DNA of 64,000 nt from Uliginosibacterium sp036017065 (GTDB taxonomy: Bacteria > Pseudomonadota > Gammaproteobacteria > Burkholderiales > Rhodocyclaceae). Positions 36,698 through 44,550 of this stretch are shown in pieces. Made by a program: the position numbers and the translations under genes. The stretch spans positions 1,054,001 through 1,118,000 of the forward strand of contig NZ_JAYXHR010000001.1 in assembly GCF_036017065.1 (NCBI RefSeq). The letters are read 5' to 3'. The notes below the pieces were generated by a model. That model was not told the origin of the DNA, ran no database searches, and saw only the letters and a list, made by a program, of their open reading frames with translations. Every line of letters starts with the position of its first letter. The stretch's first letter is position 1.

Positions 36698-36757
36698 CGG
36701 AGATCGTCGCTGCGGAGATCACCGCTGCGGAGATCGTCGCCGCGGAGATCATTGCCG
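36698..36757. repeat. Four-copy 15-bp tandem repeat
   Basis: The unit CGGAGATCGTCGCTG starts at 36698, 36713, 36728 and 36743 with small changes (GTC/ACC/GTC/ATT in the middle). It lies in the 300-bp gap between the anti-sigma gene and the COG4315 gene. The period is a multiple of three and an open frame runs through it on the plus strand, but I see no ribosome site or family for that frame. No other gene is seen in this gap. Confidence 0.85.
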
Positions 36758-36765
36758 CAACACGC

Positions 36766-37506
36766 TCACCAGAGCTTGGCGCAATGCCCCTGCAGCAGGA
36801 AGTCGCCCGGCACGTCGCCAGGCTGCGCAGGCGCATCCTGCAGCGTGATGCCGAGCCGCGGCACGTTGGAGAGCAGGCGCTCGGCCGTGTCCGGCATGTC
36901 GAAGCCGCCCCTGCCCTGCGGAGGAACGACACCCAGGGGAATGGGTGTCAGTGGCTGGCCGTTGGCGTCCTGCGGCAACGCCCATAGCTGCAGCAGCTTG
37001 CCGGCGGGCACGTCGATGGGGCGGAGGATCTTCAGCGTCACCCGCCTGCCGTGGCGGGTGGAACTCGCCAGCACCGTCGGCCGGTTTTCGGCATCCAGCA
37101 GCAGGCCGACGTAGCTCTGCGGCAAGGCCTGCTCGCGCTCGGCCACCGCGTCCAGCGTGGTGAAGACCTCCGGCATTCCGCGCACCAGGCCGAGCGTCAC
37201 GGCAGCGCCAAGGATGACGCCACAGGCGATACCCAGCGCCGGCTTCAGCCAGCGCCACAGCGACGACGCCCGCGCAGGAGGCGCGATGCGCGATTCGATA
37301 CCGCGCCAGACGCGGGGCGACGGTGTCTCGGACGGTACGCTGACGGCCAGCGCGGCCAAGTGCCTTTCCCAGCCCTGCACTGCGGCACGCGCGGCGTCGG
37401 AGCTGGCGAGCAGGCGACGGAAGCGGCGCAGCGCCGGTCCCCGCAGGGTGCCCAGCGCGTATTCGCTCGCCAGCCGGTCGATCAGCTCGGGCCGCTCGTA
37501 GTTCAC
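36766..37506 (-). CDS. Anti-sigma factor of the RskA type
   Basis: 246 residues. The N-terminal sigma-binding domain (residues about 1-85) includes RPELIDRLASEYALGTLRGPALRRFRRLL. One transmembrane helix follows (about 93-112, PALGIACGVILGAAVTLGL), then a periplasmic RskA domain containing AGKLLQLWALPQDANGQPLTPIPLG. It is an inner-membrane protein that should hold the adjacent sigma factor inactive. The GTG at 37506 overlaps the sigma stop as GTGA with a GGAGG site upstream, which shows coupling. Confidence 0.9.
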   Translation of the reverse strand: MNYERPELIDRLASEYALGTLRGPALRRFRRLLASSDAARAAVQGWERHLAALAVSVPSETPSPRVWRGIESRIAPPARASSLWRWLKPALGIACGVILGAAVTLGLVRGMPEVFTTLDAVAEREQALPQSYVGLLLDAENRPTVLASSTRHGRRVTLKILRPIDVPAGKLLQLWALPQDANGQPLTPIPLGVVPPQGRGGFDMPDTAERLLSNVPRLGITLQDAPAQPGDVPGDFLLQGHCAKLW

Positions 37507-38075
37507 CCCTGCGCCTCCAGGCAACGTTTCAGACGCTCCAGCCCGCGCCGCACCCAGGCCTTCACCGAGCCCAGCGGTGCGGCCATGCGCACCGCCACCT
37601 CGCTGTGCGACAGGCCGTGGTAGTACGCCAGCGCCAGGCTCTGGCGATGGCTCGCCTCCAGGCGATCCATGCAGTTGCGGATGGCCATCGCCTCGACCGC
37701 CTCGCCCAGCAGGGCCAGCGGATCGGGACGCTCGTCCTCGATGTCCAGCGCACGGCCCGCCTCGTCTTCCGGCAGTGCGGTCTCGTAGCGATGGGCGGCG
37801 CTGCGCACCACGTCCAGCGCCTTGTTGCGGACGATGCTGATCAGCCAGGTCATCGGCTGGCCCGCGACGGCACGATAGTCGCCGGCACGGTGCCAGACGC
37901 TGACGAAGGCATCCTGCAGGACATCCTCGGCCAGGTCCCGCCGGTTCAAGATACGGAGCGCGACGCCGAACAGATGCGCGGAGCTCATCTCGTACACGCG
38001 ACGCAGCGCCGCACGGTCGCCCAGGGCGACGCGGGCAAGCTGATCGGCGAGGACGGTGGAGTCGGTGGCGCTCAT
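37503..38075 (-). CDS. ECF sigma factor (SigK-like)
   Basis: 190 residues with sigma region 2 (LFGVALRILNRRDLAEDVLQDAFVSVWHRAGDY, then WLISIVRNKALDVVR) and region 4 (SLALAYYHGLSHSEVAVRMAAPLGSVKAWVRRGLERLK). It directs RNA polymerase to an extracytoplasmic stress regulon. It is paired with an RskA-type anti-sigma encoded in the overlapping downstream gene. The ATG at 38075 fits the usual length; longer frames upstream are not conserved. Confidence 0.93.
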   Translation of the reverse strand: MSATDSTVLADQLARVALGDRAALRRVYEMSSAHLFGVALRILNRRDLAEDVLQDAFVSVWHRAGDYRAVAGQPMTWLISIVRNKALDVVRSAAHRYETALPEDEAGRALDIEDERPDPLALLGEAVEAMAIRNCMDRLEASHRQSLALAYYHGLSHSEVAVRMAAPLGSVKAWVRRGLERLKRCLEAQG

Positions 38076-38224
38076 GAGGACGGGCTCGGGAATTGCCGTC
38101 GATGATAGCGCCAGCAGGTGCCTGAAAGACAAATGCTCACCGCCCACGCAGACATCGCGGGCGGTGAGCGGCTGCGGCACGCAGCGAAGGAAAGCCTGTT
38201 ACTTCGTCCGTTACGCCGGGGCGG

Positions 38225-38590
38225 TCAGCGGATCGGGATCACGATCGGCGGAATGCTGATGCCGATGGTGACGCCGGGCGGACGGTGATAGATCGGCGCC
38301 GGGCCGCCATACACGGGGTACGGATACACCACCGGCGGGCCGTGACGGATCACCGTACGTTCCACGACACGCGGGCCGTGGTAGTGATGGTGGCGGTCAT
38401 GGTGACGCGACTCCTTCCAGTAGCGGCGGTCGTCGCGGCGGTCATACCTGTCGTGGCGGCTGTCATGGCGGTCGTGACGATCGTAGCGATCATGGCGGCC
38501 GCGATGGTCGTCGGCGAGAGCCAGTTCCGGTGCGGCGACCACACCGAAAGCCAGGGCCACACCGGCCAGTTTGCTCATCAGCTTCTGCAT
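38225..38590 (-). CDS. Exported His/Asp/Arg-rich repeat protein
   Basis: 121 residues. A signal peptide (LAGVALAFGVVAAPELALA) is followed by a stretch of RHDRYDRHDRHD-type repeats (about residues 29-70), very rich in His, Asp and Arg. A Pro-rich tail ends PPGVTIGISIPPIVIPIR. The His/Asp repeats could bind metal ions in the periplasm, but this is inference. The family is unnamed. The gene lies upstream of the sigma gene on the same strand (149-bp gap) and ends 17 residues after the last Pro-rich block. Confidence 0.75.
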   Translation of the reverse strand: MQKLMSKLAGVALAFGVVAAPELALADDHRGRHDRYDRHDRHDSRHDRYDRRDDRRYWKESRHHDRHHHYHGPRVVERTVIRHGPPVVYPYPVYGGPAPIYHRPPGVTIGISIPPIVIPIR

Positions 38591-38747
38591 TCTTCGTCTC
38601 CTGGGGGCTCAACGCCTTGCGGCATTGCGTGGAGTGAAGACTAGAAGCGGCCGGTATTGGGGGGTGTGAGCGTTTGTAAGCAAATGCAAGGTGCCGACCA
38701 TGCGGCAGGCCGCGCCCGGTGCAGTGGTCCCCTTGAGTCCAGCGCCT

Positions 38748-39074
38748 TCAGTGCAGCGTTGCTTCCGCCCCGCGCCAGGCGATGTCCAGCGCGGTGACCC
38801 GTTGCCCCAGCACGGTCACGGTGCCCGGCAGGCGGTTGTCACCCGTGTCGCTGTACTCGAAGGCATACACCCGCTGCAGCAGCAGGCGGCCTTCGTCATT
38901 GCGCATGAAGCGCTGGCTGCGCAAGGCCACGCTGTCGTCGAGGAACTGCAGGCCATCGGCAGCGCAGGCGCGGCGTGCGGCGGACACGCCCGCCTCACGG
39001 GCGCGCAGGCCGTCCATCACGTACCAGGCCAGGGCCGCCAGCGCGACCAGGAAGATGAGTGCGGTGAAATCCAT
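38748..39074 (-). CDS. DUF3301 domain membrane-anchored protein
   Basis: 108 residues with one N-terminal hydrophobic helix (FTALIFLVALAALAWYVMDGL) followed by the DUF3301 domain. That domain contains AARRACAADGLQFLDDSVAL, RLLLQRVYAFEYSDTGDNR and GTVTVLGQRV. The function is unknown. It lies 52 bp downstream of the DMT transporter gene on the same strand. The start MDFTALIF was chosen because it opens directly into the membrane helix. Confidence 0.85.
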   Translation of the reverse strand: MDFTALIFLVALAALAWYVMDGLRAREAGVSAARRACAADGLQFLDDSVALRSQRFMRNDEGRLLLQRVYAFEYSDTGDNRLPGTVTVLGQRVTALDIAWRGAEATLH

Positions 39075-39126
39075 GCCGGCGAGGATAACCCAGGCGCTGC
39101 CCGGCTTCCTGCGCAGGGCAGCACGC

Positions 39127-40056
39127 TCAGCCGCGCTGGAAGGCCCGCACCCCTGCCACCACGCCGGCCACCAGCAGGGCCGCGCCGGCCAGTGCCAGCC
39201 AGCCGGGCAACTCGCCACGCCACAGGAAGGCGTAGGCCATCGCCGCCAGCGTCTCGAACACGATGAGCTGGCCGACCAGCGCGGTCGGCAGCAACTGGCT
39301 GGCGCGATTCCACAGCAGCGTGCCCAGCCACGAGGCCAGCAAGCCGATGGCGAGCATCAGGCCCACGAACAGTTCCGGGCGCGGCCCCAGCGGCGCATCG
39401 AAGGCCGGGCCGTCGTACCACCAGGCCGCCAGCACGAAACCGACGAGGGCCAGCGGCAGGGTCGCCACGCCCTGCGCCGTCGCCCAGGTGCCGGACCCCA
39501 GTTGCGGTCGCGCGCGCAGCCAGGCCGAGTTGCGCAACGGGTACCAGGTCCAGCACACCACCGCGCCGATCGCCAGCAGCACCCCCGACAGCAGGTTGCC
39601 TTCCGGCAGACTGCCGGACTGCTGCTCATGCAATTGCACCAGCACAATGCCCGCCGCGATGACCAGCAGCGAAGGCAGCAGCCGACGCCAGGGCAACGTC
39701 GCTTCATGAAAATTGGAGCACACCGCGATGACCACCGGCAGCGTGCCGATGATGACCGCCGGCAGAGGCGTGTCGATCAACTGGATGGACGCCGCCAGGC
39801 ACAGGTTGTAGGCGATGTTGCCGATGGCCGCGAGCTCGAAGGCACGCAGCCAGGCCTGCCTGTCCATCATCGCGATGCGGCTGCCGTAGCGCCAGGCCAG
39901 TGGCAGGCAGATGAGGCCGAAGGCGACGTGGCGGGCACAGGCCAGCATCGCCGCCGGGTAGTCGTGCAGGATCACCGGCGCGATGAACACCAGCCCCCAG
40001 GCGAGGCCGGCCCCGAGCGCACACGACACACCGACGAAGAAGGGATGACGGGTCAC
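39127..40056 (-). CDS. DMT-superfamily (EamA) exporter
   Basis: 309 residues with ten hydrophobic helices in two EamA halves (FFVGVSCALGAGLAWGLVFIAPVIL at the start, then AIGAVVCWTWYPLRN opening the second half). It is an inner-membrane transporter, probably of small metabolites; the substrate is not predictable. The GTG start overlaps the stop of the RluA-type gene by a GTGA, so it is translationally coupled to it. Confidence 0.88.
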   Translation of the reverse strand: MTRHPFFVGVSCALGAGLAWGLVFIAPVILHDYPAAMLACARHVAFGLICLPLAWRYGSRIAMMDRQAWLRAFELAAIGNIAYNLCLAASIQLIDTPLPAVIIGTLPVVIAVCSNFHEATLPWRRLLPSLLVIAAGIVLVQLHEQQSGSLPEGNLLSGVLLAIGAVVCWTWYPLRNSAWLRARPQLGSGTWATAQGVATLPLALVGFVLAAWWYDGPAFDAPLGPRPELFVGLMLAIGLLASWLGTLLWNRASQLLPTALVGQLIVFETLAAMAYAFLWRGELPGWLALAGAALLVAGVVAGVRAFQRG

Positions 40057-40814
40057 GCTGCGCTATCCGTATCCGCCGCGGCGGGTGTCGCCAGTCTTTC
40101 CGGCATCTGCCACGACGGCCAGGCAAGCTGCCAGGGCGCGCCGACTTCCTGCAGGCGGGCCTGCAGCGTGGCATCGAGGAAGGCGCTGCCTTCGTCCGGT
40201 AGCAGGGTCCAGTTCAGGGACTCGCCCCGCCACGCGAGACGCAGCGCCCAGGCATGCAGGTAGCCGCGATCCGCCGCCGCGCCGCCGTAACGCGCGTCAC
40301 CCAGGATGGGACTGCCCAGGCTCTTCAGCGCGACACGGATCTGGTGGGTGCGCCCGGTGCGTGGCCGCACGACGAACAGGCGCCGCCCCAGCCCCTCGCC
40401 CAGGCCATAGCTGAAGAACTGCGTCACCGCGTAGGGGCCCTGTCCCTGTCCCTGTACTTGCCCCTGCCCGGCAGCCAGACGCCAGTTGCCGCCCCGCCCC
40501 TTCTCCATGCGGCCCTTCACCCATCCCTGCGTCTTCGAGGGTTTGCGCGCCGATAGCGCGAGGTAGTACTTCTCCACCTCGCCATTGGCGAACTGCGCGG
40601 ACAGGTCGCGCGCAGCGTCGGCACCGGTGGCGCACAGCACGAGGCCGGAGGTGATGCGGTCGAGCCGGTGCACGGCGTGCAGGCCATCGACACCGCTGGC
40701 GGCGCGCGCGGCAGCCATGAAGCCGCCCTCGCCCTCCTCGGCATGGAAGCTCATGCCGGCCGGCTTGGCGAAGACGATCAGGCCATCGTGGCGGGCAATG
40801 ACGCGAACGCTCAC
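40053..40814 (-). CDS. RluA-family pseudouridine synthase
   Basis: 253 residues. The catalytic motif HAVHRLDRITSGLVLC contains the nucleophile Asp, and RRLFVVRPRTGRTHQIRVALKSLGSPILGD is the second signature. There is no S4 domain. It modifies rRNA or tRNA; the exact site is unknown, though it is closest in layout to the short RluA-like TIGR01621 type. A Gln-Gly repeat, encoded by tandem CAGGGA-type units, sits mid-protein near residue 120. The GTG at 40814 overlaps the stop of the upstream exporter and the gene end overlaps the next exporter, so the three genes form a tight operon. Confidence 0.9.
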   Translation of the reverse strand: MSVRVIARHDGLIVFAKPAGMSFHAEEGEGGFMAAARAASGVDGLHAVHRLDRITSGLVLCATGADAARDLSAQFANGEVEKYYLALSARKPSKTQGWVKGRMEKGRGGNWRLAAGQGQVQGQGQGPYAVTQFFSYGLGEGLGRRLFVVRPRTGRTHQIRVALKSLGSPILGDARYGGAAADRGYLHAWALRLAWRGESLNWTLLPDEGSAFLDATLQARLQEVGAPWQLAWPSWQMPERLATPAAADTDSAA

Positions 40815-41755
40815 GAGTGCGCCACGTCTTCCTTCGTGTCCTTCACGCGGGTCACCATCCAGATGCCGGCGCAGACCAGCACCAGTGCGACGACGTTCTT
40901 CCATTCGAGGATGGACTCGTTGAGGAACAGTGCCGACAGCACCGCGCCGAACACCGGCACCAGGAAGTTGAACACCGTCACCAGGCCGACGCGGTTGTAC
41001 TTGAGCAGCAGGCTCCACAACGCAAAGGCGGCGGAAGACAGCAACACCATGTAGGCCATCAGGCTGCCGGACGCCCAGGTCCAGCCTTCAAGGTGACCAC
41101 CGAAAGCGTAGCCCGCCACCGTCAGCACCACGCCGCCGATGAAGAGCTGGTGCCCGGTCATGACGACGGAATCGATGCGCTGCGACAGCCGCTTGCCGTA
41201 GATGGACGCGGCCGACAGCACGAAGGCGGCGATCACCACGAAGCCCTCGCCCAGCAGCGTGAAGTGGAAGTCCAGCAGGTCCTCGCTGAAGTTCACCACC
41301 ATGACGCCGGCGAAGCCGACCAGGCAACCGATCACCTTGGCATAGGTCAGACGGTCGTTGTGATAGATGAAGTGCGCCAGCAGCACCGAGAAGAAGGTGC
41401 CGGTGGCGTTCATGATCGAGCCCTTCACGCCGGTGGTGTAAGCGAGGCCGACGTAGAAGAAGACGTACTGGATCGCCGTCTGGGTCAGGCCCAGCATGCC
41501 GATGCCACGCCAGTCGCGCGCGGACAGCGCGAACAGCGGCTTGCGCTGGAAAGCCGCCAGCACCATCAGCACCAGCCCGGCGAACACGAATCGATAGCCC
41601 GCGAAGACCATCTTGGACGGGATGTCCTGGGCGGCGATGCCGAACATCTCGTAGCCATTCTTGATGGCCGGATAGGCGCTGCCCCACAGGAAACAGCACA
41701 GGGTGGCGAGCAGGAAGACGGTCTTGCGATTGGTATAGAACTGCTGACTATTCAC
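40811..41755 (-). CDS. DMT-superfamily (EamA) exporter
   Basis: 314 residues from a GTG at 41755, with ten membrane helices. Typical segments are TVFLLATLCCFLWGSAYPAIKNGYEMF, GSIMNATGTFFSVLLAHFIYHNDRLTYAKVIGCLVGFAGVMVV, and VPVFGAVLSALFLNESILEWKNVVALVLVCAGIWMV. The substrate is unknown. An alternative GTG 12 nt upstream exists and no strong ribosome site decides the matter. It is the first gene of the exporter-RluA-exporter operon and is divergent from the toxin-antitoxin pair. Confidence 0.88.
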   Translation of the reverse strand: MNSQQFYTNRKTVFLLATLCCFLWGSAYPAIKNGYEMFGIAAQDIPSKMVFAGYRFVFAGLVLMVLAAFQRKPLFALSARDWRGIGMLGLTQTAIQYVFFYVGLAYTTGVKGSIMNATGTFFSVLLAHFIYHNDRLTYAKVIGCLVGFAGVMVVNFSEDLLDFHFTLLGEGFVVIAAFVLSAASIYGKRLSQRIDSVVMTGHQLFIGGVVLTVAGYAFGGHLEGWTWASGSLMAYMVLLSSAAFALWSLLLKYNRVGLVTVFNFLVPVFGAVLSALFLNESILEWKNVVALVLVCAGIWMVTRVKDTKEDVAHS

Positions 41756-41885
41756 GGGGAATTTCACGAGAAGTGCACGAAAGGCGAAAACTGCAGGAGG
41801 CCTGAGCTTAGCCGGAAAGCCCGGTCGAATCCTTGAGGGAAGCTTGAGACAAAGCCATTCCTCATCGACCAAAGCCAAAATGAAG

Positions 41886-41950
41886 TTGCAAAAGCAACAA
41901 ATAAATCCATAATGCGGAAATAGCACACTACTGACACATTCCGGTGTGTC
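41886..41950 (+). promoter_or_regulatory. Promoter and operator of the RES-Xre toxin-antitoxin operon
   Basis: A -35-like TTGCAA (41886-41891) and a -10 box CATAAT (41908-41913) are 16 bp apart in an AT-rich patch. Just downstream is an 18-bp inverted repeat, GACACA-TTCCGG-TGTGTC (41933-41950), between the predicted start and the antitoxin ATG at 41964. A palindrome here suits autorepression by the antitoxin. Confidence 0.6.
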
Positions 41951-41963
41951 TCAGGAAGCCGCC

Positions 41964-42323
41964 ATGAGTGCCTTGCTGCAAACCGCGCCCGACCCCACCC
42001 AGGTTCTCGCCACTGCGCTGCTCAACGCCGGGCGCGAACTCGGCCTGACCCAGAACGAGCTGGCCGGCATCGTCGGCCGCGAACGCACCGTTTTCGCCCG
42101 CCGCGGCATCGACCCCGCCACCAAGGCGGGCGAACTGGCCCTGCTGCTGATCCGCGCCTACCGCTCGCTGTTCGTGCTGGTGGGAGGCGACGGCGCGCAG
42201 ATGAAACACTGGATGCACACGCCCAACCTGCACACCGGCGGCATCCCGGCCGAACAGGTCCACAGCGTGCAGGGACTGATCCGCGTCGTCGAATACCTCG
42301 ACGCCATGCGCGGCAAGGTCTGA
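41964..42323 (+). CDS. Xre/MbcA/ParS-type antitoxin
   Basis: 119 residues. An N-terminal HTH (LLNAGRELGLTQNELAGIVGRERTVFARRG) is followed by the toxin-binding domain, with WMHTPNLHTGGIPAEQVHSVQGLIRVVEYLDAMRG at the C-terminus. It neutralises the RES toxin encoded 19 bp downstream and should repress the operon by binding the palindrome upstream. The ATG at 41964 follows an AGGA site. Confidence 0.92.
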   Translation: MSALLQTAPDPTQVLATALLNAGRELGLTQNELAGIVGRERTVFARRGIDPATKAGELALLLIRAYRSLFVLVGGDGAQMKHWMHTPNLHTGGIPAEQVHSVQGLIRVVEYLDAMRGKV

Positions 42324-42342
42324 CCCAGCGCCCACACATCCC

Positions 42343-43104
42343 ATGTCCGATACCACGGCCCTGCTGGCCTGCCTGGCCGAGGCACGCCCCGTCCTGCTCG
42401 GCGGTACCGCCTGGCGCCTGGTGGAAAGCCAGGAACAGATCGCCACCAACCGCCTCGTCGCCAACCTTGCCGAACAGGCCTTGCTGGAACAGATGCTGGA
42501 AACCAGCAAGCCGCGTGCGCCCGTCGACACCGCGCGCCTGCACTACCTGCTGGCGACTCCTTTCCGCTACCCGCCCCTTCCCTGGGGGTCCCGCTTCGGC
42601 GGGCGCACGGAACCGGGACTGTTCTACGCCTCGCGCAGCGTGGGCACCGTGCTGGCGGAATCTGCCTACTACCGCTACCTGTTCCTGGCCGGCATGAGCG
42701 TGGCGCCAGCGGGCGCGCTCACCACCCAGCACACCCTCTTCTCCCTCACCTTGCGTAGCGAAAAAGGCCTGCGACTGCAGGCGCCGCCTTTCGACGCCTG
42801 GCGTGTCCAGCTCACCGACCCGGCGGACTACCGCAGCAGCCGCGCCCTGGGCAGCGCGATGCGCGCCGCCGGCATCGAGGCCTTCGAATTCGAGTCGGCG
42901 CGCGACCCGGAGCACGGCACCAACCTCGCGCTCTTCACCCCTCTTGCTTTGGCCCACGACCGCCCCGATCTCACCCAGCAGTGGCTTTGTGAAACCACTC
43001 CTGCCACCGTGCGGTATTACCACCAGCCCAGTGCCAGCTTGTGGCAATTTGATGCGGTGCACTTCATGGTCGAAGGACGATTGCCGCGGGCGGATGATGC
43101 GTAA
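42343..43104 (+). CDS. RES-domain toxin (NAD+-degrading type)
   Basis: 253 residues. The RES domain is seen in GGTAWRLVESQE, SRFGGRTEPGLFYASRSVGTVLAESAYYRYLF and SRALGSAMRAAGIEAFEFESARDPEHGTNLALFTPLAL. The conserved Arg, Glu and Ser of the fold appear to be present. Known members of this family (for example MbcT) deplete NAD+ by phosphorolysis or hydrolysis. It forms a type II toxin-antitoxin pair with the upstream Xre protein, in the usual antitoxin-first order. Confidence 0.9.
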   Translation: MSDTTALLACLAEARPVLLGGTAWRLVESQEQIATNRLVANLAEQALLEQMLETSKPRAPVDTARLHYLLATPFRYPPLPWGSRFGGRTEPGLFYASRSVGTVLAESAYYRYLFLAGMSVAPAGALTTQHTLFSLTLRSEKGLRLQAPPFDAWRVQLTDPADYRSSRALGSAMRAAGIEAFEFESARDPEHGTNLALFTPLALAHDRPDLTQQWLCETTPATVRYYHQPSASLWQFDAVHFMVEGRLPRADDA

Positions 43105-43202
43105 ACCGGTATACCGCCCATATCGCTGGCGTGATGCGCGTTAGTGCATTGCACAAAAAATTTCAGAATTTGACTAAGCTAGGAATGTCATCCTTTCGTC
43201 CC

Positions 43203-44147
43203 ATGAACGAGCCTTCCGACATGGTCGAGCCCATCCCCTTCGGCAGCAAACGCGTCATCAACGGCGTTGAGCGGGTGTTCTACCACGGCTACTGGGTCAA
43301 GACTTACCAGGCACCGGCGGACACCCTGACGGCCAAGAAGCGCCTGATCGAAGCGCTGACCCGCCGCCTGTTCAACCACGTCGAGCACGGCATCAACATT
43401 CCCGGCTCGCGCCTGGAAGAAGCCCGCGCCGCCTTCAAGGCCGAGGCTGATCCGGCCCGCCGCCGCGTCAAGGGCGCCATGCTCGCCGGCGCGCTGTTCA
43501 ACCGCGGCGCCGACATCTTCACCAAGCTGGTGGAATTGCAGGCCTGCGGCGTGGAGATCGCCTCCGACAATCCGCTGCTGCGTGAATGCGGACACTGCCT
43601 GCTGGAGGCGCTGGAGCTTGGCAAGACGGTGATGCACCGCAGTGGCGAGGAAGGCATCGACGAGCTGTGGGGCGAGCCTTTCAAGGCCTTCTCGATCCCG
43701 GTGGAAGCTTTCTACGAAAGCCGCTACATCAAGATCGCGCAGACCATGCGCGACATCGACCAGATCGCCGACGCCCTGTGCGCCACCTTCTGTGCACGTC
43801 CGCAGTTTCCCGGCATAGACCGCCTGATCCGCGACTTCGCCGACGCCGCCAAGATCAAGACCGAAACCCTGCGTACCGACCCTGACATCTTCGAGGTGTG
43901 GACCAGTTTCGCGGTGGCCGGCGAGCAGCTGCAGGACTACCAGGTCATCGCTCCAGCGCGGGCGACGGAGCAGCAATTGCAGCAGGTCGAACAGGGCCGG
44001 CAGTTGCTGGCGCAAGCCCATCTGCTGATCAGCGACATCACCCGCGCCCGCGTGCCGATGCCCAAGAGCACGGCGGAATTCGTCGAGCGCTGCGAAGCCT
44101 TTCGTGCCGCCTGCACGCATCCGGCAAGCAGTCGCCTGGCTTGCTAG
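43203..44147 (+). CDS. Unknown cytoplasmic protein behind the toxin-antitoxin pair
   Basis: 314 residues from ATG 43203 (MNEPSDMVEP); ATG 43185 is also possible. It is mostly helical with no signal peptide, membrane segment or motif I can name. Notable segments are RVINGVERVFYHGYWVKTYQ near the start and ECGHCLLEALELGKTVMHRSGEEGIDELWG in the middle. Codon use is like the neighbours, and a terminator follows its stop. It begins 98 bp after the RES toxin in an AT-richer spot and probably has its own promoter. Confidence 0.7.
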   Translation: MNEPSDMVEPIPFGSKRVINGVERVFYHGYWVKTYQAPADTLTAKKRLIEALTRRLFNHVEHGINIPGSRLEEARAAFKAEADPARRRVKGAMLAGALFNRGADIFTKLVELQACGVEIASDNPLLRECGHCLLEALELGKTVMHRSGEEGIDELWGEPFKAFSIPVEAFYESRYIKIAQTMRDIDQIADALCATFCARPQFPGIDRLIRDFADAAKIKTETLRTDPDIFEVWTSFAVAGEQLQDYQVIAPARATEQQLQQVEQGRQLLAQAHLLISDITRARVPMPKSTAEFVERCEAFRAACTHPASSRLAC

Positions 44148-44173
44148 CCACGATCGCACGCAGACGAAAAGAT

Positions 44174-44205
44174 GAAAAGGCCGCGATCGTTCGCGGCCTT
44201 TTTCA
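44174..44205 (+). terminator. Intrinsic terminator
   Basis: GAAAAGGCCGCGA and TCGCGGCCTTTTTC form a strong stem with a TCGT loop and a T-run on the plus strand, 27 bp after the stop of the unknown gene. It isolates that gene from the HTH/Clp-N operon. Confidence 0.9.
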
Positions 44206-44260
44206 TGGGCGGGTTGGCGGCGGAACAAGCACCGGTCTGAGCACCGGTCTTGATCGACCA

Positions 44261-44310
44261 GTCGTCAACAAATATTGACGACCCTGGAAACGTCAACTAA
44301 CGTTGACGAC
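44261..44310 (+). promoter_or_regulatory. Promoter with two identical palindromic operators
   Basis: Two copies of CGTCAA-N6-TTGACG lie at 44263-44280 and 44291-44308; the first extends to 8-bp arms and the second has one more inner pair. The TTGACG of copy 1 (44275-44280) doubles as a -35 box. A -10-like TAACGT (44298-44303) lies 17 bp on, inside copy 2. The predicted start is at about 44310-44311, the A of the HTH gene ATG, so the mRNA is probably leaderless. Confidence 0.65.
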
Positions 44311-44538
44311 ATGAATCCCGCACATCCTGCCGCCCCGTCCCTCCCGGTGCCCGACCCCGCGGATGTCGCGCAGTCACTTGCCGCCGTCGTCGCCCTGAGA
44401 CGGCTCGCCGACGACCTGGAGTCCCGTTGTGTCGTCGAAGCGCTGCGCCAGGACTGGTCCTGGGCACAGATCGCGGAGGCGCTCGGCGTCTCCAAACAGG
44501 CCGCTCACCGCCGGCTGTCGCATCTCAAACCCGACTGA
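44311..44538 (+). CDS. Small helix-turn-helix protein, probable autoregulator
   Basis: 75 residues. A Pro-rich N-terminal arm is followed by a single HTH: VALRRLADDLESRCVVEALRQDWSWAQIAEALGVSKQAAHRRLSHL. No ligand or sensor domain is visible. The ATG lies 2 nt after a palindrome and has no ribosome site, which fits a leaderless mRNA. Twin palindromes cover its promoter, so it most likely represses itself. The Clp-N gene follows after 12 bp. Both together look like a two-gene regulatory unit; the signal is unknown. Confidence 0.8.
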   Translation: MNPAHPAAPSLPVPDPADVAQSLAAVVALRRLADDLESRCVVEALRQDWSWAQIAEALGVSKQAAHRRLSHLKPD

Positions 44539-44550
44539 ACGAGGACCGCC

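Noticed and set aside
36511..36987. Plus-strand frame with AEIVA-type repeats near the sigma/anti-sigma genes
   Set aside because: It overlaps the anti-sigma gene, has no ribosome site or family, and its only feature is the DNA minisatellite, which I report as a repeat.
38380..38520. Repeated GTCATGGCGGTC-type units that look CRISPR-like
   Set aside because: The units are short, in frame, and encode the His/Asp/Arg repeats of an exported protein. There are no spacers of constant length.
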